Shown: positions 8,619 to 16,529 of the stretch, piece after piece
Layout of the letters: every line of letters starts with the position of its first letter
How positions within the stretch are numbered: position 1 is the stretch's first letter
Origin: Fidelibacterota bacterium
GTDB taxonomy: Bacteria > Fidelibacterota > Marinisomatia > Marinisomatales > SCKK01
DNA: 38,013 nt
Reading direction: 5' to 3'
Assembly (NCBI GenBank): GCA_022562455.1
Contig: JADFPG010000009.1
Location: 1 to 38,013 of the forward strand
Notes under the pieces: model-generated
Database searches by the model: none
Told to the model about the DNA's origin: nothing
Seen by the model: only the letters and a program-made list of their open reading frames with translations
Made by a program: the position numbers and the translations under genes

Positions 8619-9047
8619 TCAAATATCAAAAATAATTCTGGCTTTCCATCCATTGGATGATTTGGATACCTGAAACTGATGATAGGTAATCCCCTTGATT
8701 TCGGTATGAATGATATGACGCTCCGGATCATAAATTTCGCCCCATGCTTCCCCAATATAATGACCGTTTTTGTCCATTGAAACTTGAAATTTTGAAAAGA
8801 GATAATTACTGCCATTGAATTGGATCATTAAATCCTCGAGCCATTGACGTAATGCAACTTCATGATTTCCTGAGGGGATATCGATTTGGTAACTTATGCT
8901 CTCCTTTACCTTGGATGTGTCCGTGATAATCTGAAACAAGGCGGAACCGGCATGTTCTAAAAGTGAAGGAAACGTCTCGCCATAGACTTCTATCCCAATG
9001 TCTGCGGTATGATCAATCATTGAAAATGTCTTCATATTATCACTCAT
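8619..9047 (-). CDS. Archease, RtcB activator
   Basis: Archease speeds RtcB guanylylation and turnover and widens its nucleotide cofactor use. The 142-residue product has the family N-terminus FSMIDHTADIGIEVYG with the conserved Asp of the metal site. The central segment LRQWLEDLMIQFN and the C-terminal EIKGITYHQFQVSKSSNGW block before a hydrophobic end are also typical. Start choice is between ATG 9047 and ATG 9035 (MKTFSMIDH), with no strong Shine-Dalgarno for either. Placement immediately upstream of rtcB, with overlap at the junction, supports the assignment and a two-gene operon. Confidence 0.93.
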   Translation of the reverse strand: MSDNMKTFSMIDHTADIGIEVYGETFPSLLEHAGSALFQIITDTSKVKESISYQIDIPSGNHEVALRQWLEDLMIQFNGSNYLFSKFQVSMDKNGHYIGEAWGEIYDPERHIIHTEIKGITYHQFQVSKSSNGWKARIIFDI

Positions 9048-9104
9048 TCTATATAAACAATTTACTAAAAATTGACATCTTATCTTTTAATTTAAATTTG
9101 TACC

Positions 9105-9263
9105 TAAATTGAGAGATTTACGTAGGATAAGTTGTCAACTTGTCCCCGTGACGACCTGCCCGACTGAAATCGTTCAGGCGGGGACGTAATATCTTTAGTA
9201 ATTATAATAACCCAATAAGTATACACATGTTCTTTAATAATTGCCATAAAATCTCTCAATTTA
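9105..9263. repeat. MITE-like element with 15-bp terminal inverted repeats
   Basis: TAAATTGAGAGATTT at 9105-9119 is matched perfectly in inverted orientation at 9249-9263, bounding 159 bp with no coding capacity. Inside are a palindrome AAGTTG-T-CAACTT and a GC-rich hairpin (GTCCCC ... GGGGAC). The latter includes CCTGCCCGACTGAA facing TTCAGGCGGGG, and a nearly identical hairpin occurs at 18854-18888. The element fills most of the spacer between divergent archease and exoribonuclease genes. No target-site duplication could be assigned with confidence. Confidence 0.6.
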
Positions 9264-9277
9264 AGTTGGAGTTTATC

Positions 9278-9307
9278 TTGACATTTTCCGATACAAACTG
9301 TTAATTG
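9278..9307 (+). promoter_or_regulatory. Putative sigma70 promoter for the exoribonuclease gene
   Basis: A consensus -35 TTGACA (9278-9283) is followed after 17-18 bp by TTAATT/TAATTG (9301-9307). Transcription would begin around 9313-9315, almost at the proposed TTG start codon, which would make the message leaderless or nearly so. The -35 match is exact and the -10 weak. Confidence 0.35.
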
Positions 9308-9314
9308 ACATGCC

Positions 9315-10283
9315 TTGAAAAAGATAATTCCCATTGCAGACTTTAAACTGAATGCCGATGTCCAGGGGTTTTACCTGTGCAAAGGAAAACATCTGCGCAC
9401 GACCCGAGCCGGTGAGCTATTCCTTGACCTTATACTACAGGACAAAACCGGAGAAATCGGGGCAAAGATATGGGACAGAGTGTCCGACTTTGCGGACAAA
9501 TTTAAAGCCGGTGATGCTGTAGCTGTTCGTGGGAGGGTGGAATCTTATCAGGATAAACTGCAACTAGTAATAGGTCGTATTAACAAAGCTACCCAGTCTC
9601 GTTATGGACGATATGGTTTTAAGGAAGAAGATCTTGTTCCCACCTCATCCTTGGACCCACAAAAGCTCTGGGCTGATATTGGTCAAGTAATCCAGAAAAT
9701 GGACAATAAATTTCTAAAACGACTGGTTACGGATATCTACAGAAAAAACAAAAAAACAATCCAGAATATTCCAGCATCTATATCGATGCATTATCCCTAC
9801 CGGACAGGCTTTCTGGAGCATGTTCATTCCATGGTTCAATCAGGGGAGCAATTGGCAAAACATTATCAAGCGGATGTGGATCTTTTGCTTGCAGGGATTT
9901 TTCTTCATGGAATCGGAAAGGTAAAGGAATTGTCTGATACCCTTATCCCCCGGTTTACCGATGAAGGGAACTTTATCGGTCATACCATACTCAGCAGAGA
10001 TATGATTCGAGAGGCAGCAACGGGAATTAAAGGATTTCCTGATGAACTTTTGATGCAGTTAGAACATCTTGTCGTTACTCACGAAGGTGTCTTTGGGGGT
10101 AGATATACTTCCAAAGCCAAGACTAAGGAAGCGCTACTTCTTCAATTTCTCGATCATATGGATACTAAGTTGAACCTTTTTGACAGAGTGTTGAATGATG
10201 ATTCTGAAGATGGAGACTGGACTTCCCGCCGGAACTACTTTGGCACCTCACTTTACAAGGGAAAACCAAACAAGACTCACTAA
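9315..10283 (+). CDS. YhaM-like 3'-5' exoribonuclease, OB-HD fusion
   Basis: The 322-residue product starts at TTG 9315; no ATG gives the conserved N-terminus KKIIPIADFK. Residues about 10-95 form an OB-fold nucleic-acid-binding domain (LRTTRAGELFLDLILQDKTG, AKIWD). Residues about 150-290 form an HD phosphohydrolase domain like that of Bacillus YhaM (RTGFLEHVHSM, then FLHGIGKVKEL, and FLDHMDTKLNL). The family degrades RNA or single-stranded DNA 3' to 5' using a metal centre. Here the HD dyad is His198-Gly199, so the metal-binding Asp is missing, while the other His and the distal Asp remain. It may be weakened or inactive as a nuclease, or may act as a nucleic-acid-binding protein. Its end overlaps the next gene. 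Confidence 0.85.
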   Translation: MKKIIPIADFKLNADVQGFYLCKGKHLRTTRAGELFLDLILQDKTGEIGAKIWDRVSDFADKFKAGDAVAVRGRVESYQDKLQLVIGRINKATQSRYGRYGFKEEDLVPTSSLDPQKLWADIGQVIQKMDNKFLKRLVTDIYRKNKKTIQNIPASISMHYPYRTGFLEHVHSMVQSGEQLAKHYQADVDLLLAGIFLHGIGKVKELSDTLIPRFTDEGNFIGHTILSRDMIREAATGIKGFPDELLMQLEHLVVTHEGVFGGRYTSKAKTKEALLLQFLDHMDTKLNLFDRVLNDDSEDGDWTSRRNYFGTSLYKGKPNKTH

Positions 10284-10794
10284 TCTCGCCAAAGCTGCCG
10301 TATTTACCAGTCTGGCAGTGGGAGCGGGATATGCCCTTTTGCTTGTACCCAATGTGGAACTCATTACGGCAATCGTGTTTACATCGGGAGTTTACCTGGG
10401 ACCAAGGTGGGGAATGGTCGTTGGTGCAACAGGGGAATTTATCTTCAGCGCTGCAAATCCCATGGGATCAGGGCTGGTCTTTCCCCCTTTAATCATTTCG
10501 CAAATGCTCGGTATGGCGATAGCAGGATTGTCCGGCGGAATCCTCAGAAATTTTTTCATTAATTCCGTTTGGACAGTAGGTAGAAAGATTCTTCTGGGAT
10601 GTATTGGGGGATTGATTACTTTCATTTTCGACAGCCTCACAACGATCAGTTACCCAATTGCGGCAGGCTACGAACCGAAACAAACTGTGGCAATTTACCT
10701 GACAGGAATAGGTTTTATGGTTCTTCACCAGCTTTCTAATACAGTAATATTTGCAACGGCTCTCCCCCGAGTTTTCTCCAGAATGAACGGATGA
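10240..10794 (+). CDS. ECF-type transporter S component, possibly for corrinoids
   Basis: A multi-pass membrane protein of about 184 residues with roughly six hydrophobic segments. It has the family pattern YLGPRWGMVVGATGEFIFSA followed by a long hydrophobic loop. S components of energy-coupling-factor transporters bind the vitamin and normally dock to a shared EcfAA'T module, which is not in this window. The frame extends up to ATG 10195, overlapping the upstream gene by 89 nt. The TTG at 10240 is preferred because it leaves a normal short N-terminus and a 44-nt overlap. It overlaps the barrel gene by ATGA. Substrate is not readable from sequence; corrinoid is inferred from the riboswitch-controlled TonB receptor nearby and from CbrT-like S components known for cobalamin. 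Confidence 0.7.
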   Translation: MAPHFTRENQTRLTNLAKAAVFTSLAVGAGYALLLVPNVELITAIVFTSGVYLGPRWGMVVGATGEFIFSAANPMGSGLVFPPLIISQMLGMAIAGLSGGILRNFFINSVWTVGRKILLGCIGGLITFIFDSLTTISYPIAAGYEPKQTVAIYLTGIGFMVLHQLSNTVIFATALPRVFSRMNG

Positions 10795-12515
10795 AAAAAT
10801 TCCTGACATATTGGGTGATATTTACAATTGGAGGATTGGGACTTCTTTTCCCTCAGGATGAATTGGGCGTGGGAAATCTTCCATTTGATTGGAGTGGACA
10901 TTGGGGGATTTACCACAGGTTTGGATATCCTGGTTGGGGGCAGGATTTTACTGATGGACCTTTATTTTTGGATGGCACGTTTGTTTTTTGGCCTGCTCGT
11001 TATTCCTTCCCGTTTACTCAAGACTTTCAAATAAATGAGGATTCAAATTCTGAAACAAATATCTGGTATCGCCGGGGGGACTATGCCTTAGATGATTTTG
11101 CACTTGATATGAAATTCAGACGAAGTAAGGACCAATTTATTCGATTTCAGGGAGTGAAGAGAAATTTTGAGGGAGAGGGTGCCTTTTTTGGTCCCATGAA
11201 TAACCCCGGAGGCGCTATCCAGCAGAATTATAAATTGACTTACAATTTAAAGAATGATGACGAAACCGGCTGGGATTTGGTCCTGGCATATTTTAAAACG
11301 AGCCATTCCATTCCAACAGTTACGTTTGGACAAGGTGTATTTCCGCCTGAACCTTGGGAGAAAAGTGTGTCTCAAAATGATAAAGTATTTACAATAGGAG
11401 TTGCCCGATCCTACCATCGCGGCAATTTCCACGGCGTGACAAGTTTTGGATTATTCTCACAGAGATTGAAATTAATACCAGATTCCGGACTGCTCAATTG
11501 GAAAGGGGATATCGTCAGTTACTGGTTGACTCACGAGGGACAATTACCCCTTTCCTCTAGCAAAGATCTGACGACACAATTTTCAACCAAACAATCTTAC
11601 CTCGACTCTGATAACCTTGGGTACCAGTTCAACAGGGAAGGAACTTTGACAATGGGATTCACGAATCAGACAGAAGATGGTTCATCTCAAGGTCAAGTGG
11701 GTCTGGGGTTTGTGGGGAATGAATGGAAACTTGTGGGGAGTGGTAAACTAAGCGGAAGTAATAGGTTTTTTACGATGTTCATAGATTTGAACCGTGAATA
11801 TGTAAACCTCCCTAATCAGATGAGTGGCGCCCGGTTCCACACTGGTCGGATTAATCTATATCCTGATAGCAAAGCCACGTCTCAAATTCAGACCCGAGTT
11901 CACACTGGCATTAGTAAAATGTGGGAAAAAGGTTTGATGACAATTGGGGTGTTTCAGTCAACAACAAATCCTCACTATTTTTTTCAAAACAGTTATTCTA
12001 TTGACCTTGTAACAGAGAAAAAAAGTACAGTACAGGGTGGTTTCGCAAAGTTTCGTTGGAATTATTTCAGGAATTGGTGGTTGTCAGCGGAAGGATTAAG
12101 TTTTTTTCATAGTGAGAAAGGGTGGGGACACGGGTTTCGAGATGAAGGGGAAATCTCTCTTTCATTTCAGCAAGATTTATTTAAGGGCAGACTGGATGCC
12201 CGGGTGCGATTGTGGGCAGATGTCTGGTTAGGTAGAGACGCATATTTCGTCTGGGATCCCTATATTTTCATCGGGTATTATAAAACACAAGTTAACAACC
12301 TGCCTCCGGATCAAAGAGTCCTGAATTTGGAAATCAGAGGCATCATCTCTTCCCGGTTCGAAATTTCCTATACCATGCTCAACGTGTTGAAGATTGTGGA
12401 AATGTGGTCCGGGAGAAAAATAGGAAAGGGAGAAACAGAATTTACAGCTTCTCCATCGTTTCCTGAATTGGGTCGTCTGGCATACCTCACCTTCCGGTGG
12501 GACTTAAGCGACTAA
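10791..12515 (+). CDS. Outer-membrane beta-barrel protein of unknown function
   Basis: The 574-residue product has a signal peptide (MKKFLTYWVIFTIGGLGLLF, cleavage near residue 21). It then runs almost entirely as alternating polar/aromatic beta strands with short turns, ending in the barrel-like LAYLTFRWDLSD. No plug domain, TonB box, SLBB or other known domain was recognised, so this is a porin-like barrel rather than a typical TonB receptor. Its ATG overlaps the stop of the S-component gene (ATGA), implying translational coupling. Its TAA overlaps the stop codon of the convergent TonB receptor gene by 4 nt. Context suggests it assists vitamin uptake across the outer membrane, but this is inference. 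Confidence 0.75.
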   Translation: MKKFLTYWVIFTIGGLGLLFPQDELGVGNLPFDWSGHWGIYHRFGYPGWGQDFTDGPLFLDGTFVFWPARYSFPFTQDFQINEDSNSETNIWYRRGDYALDDFALDMKFRRSKDQFIRFQGVKRNFEGEGAFFGPMNNPGGAIQQNYKLTYNLKNDDETGWDLVLAYFKTSHSIPTVTFGQGVFPPEPWEKSVSQNDKVFTIGVARSYHRGNFHGVTSFGLFSQRLKLIPDSGLLNWKGDIVSYWLTHEGQLPLSSSKDLTTQFSTKQSYLDSDNLGYQFNREGTLTMGFTNQTEDGSSQGQVGLGFVGNEWKLVGSGKLSGSNRFFTMFIDLNREYVNLPNQMSGARFHTGRINLYPDSKATSQIQTRVHTGISKMWEKGLMTIGVFQSTTNPHYFFQNSYSIDLVTEKKSTVQGGFAKFRWNYFRNWWLSAEGLSFFHSEKGWGHGFRDEGEISLSFQQDLFKGRLDARVRLWADVWLGRDAYFVWDPYIFIGYYKTQVNNLPPDQRVLNLEIRGIISSRFEISYTMLNVLKIVEMWSGRKIGKGETEFTASPSFPELGRLAYLTFRWDLSD

Positions 12516-14605
12516 GGAATTTTAATCGTCAGTCTTGAATAGAGTGTTCTCCCCGGTTCAGGATATCCGTAAACAGACTCCTGACTTTTACGATCTTGTA
12601 AATTCTTTACTCCCACACTTAAAATTGGTCTGATTCCTGTGATTTCAGTACTTGTGTAAGTGATGGAAAAATCCAACCGGTTGTAGGGTTTCAATTCCAC
12701 AGCGTCGTAAAATTGGCTATATGTGAATCTTCTCCTTCCGTAAAACCTGTAATTCAGATTGACTTGCAATGATTTTATCCGCCAGGATATTTCAGCCCAA
12801 TGTGAAACAGCCGGAACGTAGAGGAGTCGTTTTCTCCGGTCATCCCCTTTTGATAAGTTTCGACTTTCATTTTGATCGGACGTGAACTTGAATTGTATGG
12901 GAAATTTCACGGGCACATAATCAACCGACAAAGATACCCCGTAAGACTCTGTTCTATTGAGGTTAACGGGTGAATAAGTCCAATCAGGATTTGGGATCCA
13001 TTGTATCAGGTTTTGTGTATAGAAATGATACCCACGGAAAGTGAGTAGAAGAGCATCCGATTGAAGGGGTGTTATTTTGATTGCCAGATCTGAGGACGAT
13101 CCCTCTTCCGGTTTGAGGTTTGGATTTCCTTTCGAACCGTATGCATCTTGCCAGTAAAGGTCATTGAAAGTGGGGTTACGGTAGCTGGTACCTATATTCA
13201 AAAGTACAGCTTTGAGGGTGCGAATATGGGGTTTCAATATAAATCCCAAGCTTCCGGTAGTTATGGTTCCATCGGATTTTCCGTTCCATTCGGTACGAAT
13301 TGTGGACGTGATCTGGATACTTGGCTTGAGTTGAAATTGACCTAACCAGCCCACGGATTCGAAATCGTTTTTATGTTTTCCCGCATCATCACTTTTTATG
13401 CGATTTGCAGATCCATCTAAAATTATGTTATGTCGGATTCGTCCTTTCGCCGAGAATCGATGGATAATTCGCAAACGAGTCGAGAGAACTTCATGTTTTG
13501 AATCGATCGTCCAGTCCGGATCTGTATAGTGTTCATTTGTTTGTACAGCGCCAAAGAGAATTTCGGTCTGACCAAAACGGGAAAGTCCGCGAAGTGTCAG
13601 AATATGAAATTCATCACGATTGGTTTTTCTCGCCAGAGGAGAAGGGAATTGGAGGGAACCTGATATTCCTCGATCAGTATTATTCCAGAGTGAAAACAGG
13701 TGGGCATTCCACATTTCTCCTAACGGCAGATATGCTTGGACTCCATATGATTTTTGACTGAAATTGTTGTTATCACGGAAATCGCCTTCATTTTCATACG
13801 AATTCCCATAGAGAGCACCGTTTACATTTCGATAAGTAAAAGCACCTCTTCCACTGATGCCCCTTTCCCCCAATTCTCCGATTTTTGTCTCGATGAAGGA
13901 AGAGAATTGTTGGTCAGTGATTAGATTAATCACACCCCCCATTGCATTGGAGCCATATAAGGATGAACCGTGACCCCAATAATATTCGCCCTGACTGAAA
14001 AGGTTGGCAGGAAGCGTACTGAAATCAAAAGTACCATTTTGCAACGAATTCAATGGGAGTCCATCCATCATCACTAAAATGTGTTCACCATATCCCGTGG
14101 GGGAAGCGGTTGTCTTTAACCCAGCAGCTCCACCGTAATCCTTCATCTGGATTCCCATTCGGTCGAGTTGGTCTCCAACACTGTTGCCGGAGGAAGGAAA
14201 CCCCTGGATATTAAATGTCTGATGGACAACGGGTATGTTAAGTGATTCTTTCGCATACAGGTTTCCAACAACGTATATGGGATCGAATGGATAGACCTTT
14301 TCTTCAAGCACAATGGTGATATTTTGATGATTACCCTCTAATAGAGTAATTTCCAAAGGATGATAGGCTGAGTGAGTAATTTTCAGGATTGTTGTTTTGG
14401 TTCCATCAGCTTTGATAAAAAACCGACCATCCTGATTCGTTGTTGTGCCGAAACTATCTTCTGCAATGTAAACTTCAGCAAAAGGAATCGGCTTTCCGTT
14501 TTCGTCAGTAACCTTTCCTATAAAGAAGCTGTTGGCGAAGATATTCCCCAAATTGAAGAAGAATAAAGTAAAAATGTAGTAGGTTAACCTTGAGGTTTTT
14601 TTCAT
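12512..14605 (-). CDS. btuB: TonB-dependent receptor, likely cobalamin transporter (BtuB-like)
   Basis: The 697-residue product has a signal peptide (1-25) and a carboxypeptidase-regulatory-like domain at about 27-105 (GKVTDENGKPIPFAEVYIAE), typical of FCB-group receptors. A TonB plug at about 115-225 (ILVMMDGLPL, GSSLYGSNAMGGVINLI) and a 22-strand-type barrel follow. The last residues (RLTIKIP) end in Pro rather than the usual aromatic residue. A strong ribosome-binding site, AAAGGAGAG, lies 5 nt before the ATG. The cobalamin riboswitch directly upstream makes corrinoid import the likely function: TonB-energised passage of vitamin B12 or a precursor across the outer membrane. No btuF/C/D genes are in the window. 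Confidence 0.9.
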   Translation of the reverse strand: MKKTSRLTYYIFTLFFFNLGNIFANSFFIGKVTDENGKPIPFAEVYIAEDSFGTTTNQDGRFFIKADGTKTTILKITHSAYHPLEITLLEGNHQNITIVLEEKVYPFDPIYVVGNLYAKESLNIPVVHQTFNIQGFPSSGNSVGDQLDRMGIQMKDYGGAAGLKTTASPTGYGEHILVMMDGLPLNSLQNGTFDFSTLPANLFSQGEYYWGHGSSLYGSNAMGGVINLITDQQFSSFIETKIGELGERGISGRGAFTYRNVNGALYGNSYENEGDFRDNNNFSQKSYGVQAYLPLGEMWNAHLFSLWNNTDRGISGSLQFPSPLARKTNRDEFHILTLRGLSRFGQTEILFGAVQTNEHYTDPDWTIDSKHEVLSTRLRIIHRFSAKGRIRHNIILDGSANRIKSDDAGKHKNDFESVGWLGQFQLKPSIQITSTIRTEWNGKSDGTITTGSLGFILKPHIRTLKAVLLNIGTSYRNPTFNDLYWQDAYGSKGNPNLKPEEGSSSDLAIKITPLQSDALLLTFRGYHFYTQNLIQWIPNPDWTYSPVNLNRTESYGVSLSVDYVPVKFPIQFKFTSDQNESRNLSKGDDRRKRLLYVPAVSHWAEISWRIKSLQVNLNYRFYGRRRFTYSQFYDAVELKPYNRLDFSITYTSTEITGIRPILSVGVKNLQDRKSQESVYGYPEPGRTLYSRLTIKIP

Positions 14606-14634
14606 GATTCTCTCCTTTCCCTCGAAAGATTTGT

Positions 14635-14650
14635 CCCGTTACATTACGGG
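14635..14650 (-). promoter_or_regulatory. Hairpin between riboswitch and ribosome-binding site
   Basis: On the minus strand CCCGT and ACGGG (plus-strand 14635-14639 and 14646-14650) form a short stem between the riboswitch core and the AAAGGAGAG ribosome-binding site. It could be part of the expression platform. There is no adjacent T run, so translational control is more likely than termination, but this is inference. Confidence 0.4.
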
Positions 14651-14670
14651 TGTTTGAGAATATCAGTTTT

Positions 14671-14826
14671 GCAGGTTTCCTGACTTATGCCTCATAGGAT
14701 GACTTCCGCCTTCTCATCCCGATTATTTTCGGGACAATGGCTTTCACATTGTGGAAGAAAGCACCTAAGCAATTACAGTAGCGGGGCTGTACCCGATTTT
14801 CACGGGTTTCCCTCTCAAAACCGATC
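14671..14826 (-). ncRNA. Cobalamin (AdoCbl-type) riboswitch
   Basis: The minus strand carries the B12-box signature in order: GGT, AGGGAA, CCGTGAAAATCGGG, the conserved ACAGCCCCGCTACTGTAA, a GCCATTG ... GATGAGAAGG segment, and the closing AAGTCAGGAAACCTGC. Spacing is normal for the class. It sits in the leader of the TonB receptor gene and should reduce its expression when adenosylcobalamin or a related corrinoid is abundant. Confidence 0.96.
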
Positions 14827-14842
14827 TGTCAAAAAGCGGGTA

Positions 14843-14872
14843 AATTTATCTAATTATCGATGTTGATGTCAA
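14843..14872 (-). promoter_or_regulatory. Putative promoter of the riboswitch/btuB transcript
   Basis: On the minus strand an exact TTGACA (plus-strand 14867-14872) is followed by GATAAA (16-bp spacer) or TAAATT (18-bp spacer, 14843-14848). The start would fall just before the riboswitch core. The -35 overlaps a TCAAGG/CCTTGA inverted repeat (14869-14874 and 14881-14886) that could be an operator. Confidence 0.55.
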
Positions 14873-14937
14873 GGCTTTTACCTTGATTTGCTGGAAGGGT
14901 CAGAATAAATTTCCACAACTTTACTTGAACCAAATTG

Positions 14938-15747
14938 ATGAAGAATTCAAACTTATACGTAAATGTATCAGTAGCCAACATATATGGAGAGGCAGCTTTT
15001 ACTTCCGAAGTGGTTACTCAAGCCCTGTTGGGGGAAAGCCTCGAAGTTTTAAAAATTGAGGGTGAATGGGCTTTTGTTAAACAGTGGGACAATTATGAAG
15101 GGTGGATTAATCAATTTTTCACGGTTACAACGGATAGGAAGTTTGTGGAAAGAATAGAGGGGAATTCTAAAATGATTGTGGGGGATCTTTTCGGGGTGGT
15201 TTGTAAAGAACCAAATTCTTCATCGACAATTATTCGAGATCTTGTTTATGGAAACAATCTTCCCATTTTAGAGAATAAGAATGGATGGAAGCGGGTCTTC
15301 CTCCCGGATGGAGAAGAAGGATGGACATATGTAAAACCGCAAGATTTTTCAGCGAATGACATGCGTCACTATTTGGTTCAGGAAGCGAGTCGGTTTTTAG
15401 GCATTCAATATTTTTGGGGAGGAAAATCACCAAAAGGATTTGACTGTTCCGGTTTCGTACAAACGGTGATGAAATCAGTCGGAATTCATCTACCAAGAGA
15501 TACCCAGATGCAAGAAGATTATGCTATATTAGAGATAATTCCGTTTGAAAACAAGAAAGGGGATTTGATTTTTTTCTCCAATAATGAAGAACGGGTTAAT
15601 CATGTAGCAATGTCAATTGGAGGAGAAAGATTCATACATAGCTCAGGTTTTGTAAAAATTGAAAGTTTTGATAACGGCCGTTTATATAATGATGAGTTGA
15701 GTAAAAACGTCACATCCGTAAAAAGTATTAAAAGGTGGTGCCATTGA
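14938..15747 (+). CDS. NlpC/P60 peptidase with SH3 domains (YkfC-like)
   Basis: The 269-residue product has two bacterial SH3-like segments (about 1-60 and 70-135) and a C-terminal NlpC/P60 cysteine-peptidase domain. The catalytic residues are C170 (GFDCSGFVQ), H222 (NHVAMSIGG) and H234 (FIHSSG). The family cuts gamma-D-glutamyl-diamino acid bonds in peptidoglycan stem peptides. No signal peptide is present. With the SH3-SH3-NlpC layout this suggests a cytoplasmic YkfC-type role in muropeptide recycling, although export by another route is not excluded. ATG 14938 is preferred over the adjacent TTG 14935. Its end overlaps the HNH gene, so the two may be coupled. Confidence 0.88.
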   Translation: MKNSNLYVNVSVANIYGEAAFTSEVVTQALLGESLEVLKIEGEWAFVKQWDNYEGWINQFFTVTTDRKFVERIEGNSKMIVGDLFGVVCKEPNSSSTIIRDLVYGNNLPILENKNGWKRVFLPDGEEGWTYVKPQDFSANDMRHYLVQEASRFLGIQYFWGGKSPKGFDCSGFVQTVMKSVGIHLPRDTQMQEDYAILEIIPFENKKGDLIFFSNNEERVNHVAMSIGGERFIHSSGFVKIESFDNGRLYNDELSKNVTSVKSIKRWCH

Positions 15748-16283
15748 GGAGATTACGGCGAAATGGTAACTCTATTTTAAATCGTGAGGTTCTGGTTCTT
15801 AATCAGAATTATCATCCATTGCAGGTTTGTACAGCTAAACGGGCAATCTGTCTGGTATATTTAGGGAAAGTTGTTGTGGTTGAAAACTACCGGAACATCA
15901 TTCATTCTCCAAGTATTGCCCTTCGTCTGCCCAGTGTCGTTCGGCTTGACGAATATGTACATGTGAATGGAAGTGAAATTGTTTTGACACGGAAAAATAT
16001 CTTGAAACGGGACAAACACCAGTGTCAATATTGCGGTAGGAAAAGTGTGCCGATGACCATAGATCATATTATTCCTAAGGAACGGAGAGGGAAAGATACA
16101 TGGACTAATTTGGTCTGTTGTTGTCATGCCTGTAACCGAAAGAAAGGAAACCGAATTCCGCATGAATCAGGTTTAAGTTTGCTTAAAAAACCGATGAAAC
16201 CTACCCGAATACACTACATCCAGCAATTTGTGAAAAAAGAACAATCCTCCTGGCGTCCTTACTTATACATGGAACCGATTTAA
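15735..16283 (+). CDS. HNH endonuclease-family protein
   Basis: The product of about 180 residues has a conserved N-terminal block (REVLVLNQNYHPLQVCTAKR, AICLVYLGK). An HNH nuclease domain then holds two zinc CxxC pairs (CQYCG, CHACN), the IDHIIP His and the TWTNLV Asn. This stand-alone HNH family is common in Cyanobacteria, Bacteroidetes and relatives; its cellular role is not established, and it is not linked here to phage or intron sequences. Start is uncertain: GTG 15735 or 15738, or TTG 15744, the last with GGTGG 5 nt upstream. All overlap or abut the preceding stop. Confidence 0.88.
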   Translation: MVPLRRLRRNGNSILNREVLVLNQNYHPLQVCTAKRAICLVYLGKVVVVENYRNIIHSPSIALRLPSVVRLDEYVHVNGSEIVLTRKNILKRDKHQCQYCGRKSVPMTIDHIIPKERRGKDTWTNLVCCCHACNRKKGNRIPHESGLSLLKKPMKPTRIHYIQQFVKKEQSSWRPYLYMEPI

Positions 16284-16320
16284 AGAAAGGACATAACTTC
16301 GTAAATTGATTAAAAAATAT

Positions 16321-16484
16321 CTCTCGCAAACCTGCCTGCTGGCAGGCAGGGAAGCTAAGAACGCAAGGAGAATATTTATGACAGAAAACGAAATTACAAA
16401 GATATTAGTTTATATATTTTTTCCGCAGGATCCTTTGGACAAGAATAGTCAATAATTTATTATTCTTGGCGTCCTTTGTCTCGC
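16321..16484 (+). pseudogene. Fossil of a GxxExxY-family gene with flanking repeats
   Basis: An ATG at 16378 starts MTENEITKILVYIF, the hallmark N-terminus of GxxExxY proteins (MTENEI...), but the frame ends after 25 residues at 16455 with nothing of the rest of the family. GAG lies before the ATG. The left flank (CTCTCGCAAA ... GAAGCTAAGAACGCAAGGAG) and right flank (ATTCTTGGCGTCCTTTGTCTCGC at 16462-16484) are rough inverted complements. They are built from CGCAAAG and GCTAAGA-type words of the kind that commonly surround this family. This is read as an internal deletion of a once-complete insertion. Confidence 0.5.
16331..16350. repeat. GC-rich palindrome interrupting the GxxExxY flank
   Basis: CCTGCCTGCT facing GGCAGGCAGG, 9 of 10 pairs complementary. 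It sits inside the CGCAAA/GAAGCTAAG word repeat as if inserted. Related CCTGCC...GGCAGG palindromes occur at 18854-18888 and 22835-22864. Confidence 0.6.
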
Positions 16485-16529
16485 ATGTGCGGGAAGAAAT
16501 AATATTGAAATTCCGAGATGATTAAATAA

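Noticed and set aside
14869-14886. TCAAGG/CCTTGA repeat as a terminator
   Set aside because: It lacks a T run on either strand and overlaps the -35 element, so an operator or chance is more likely.
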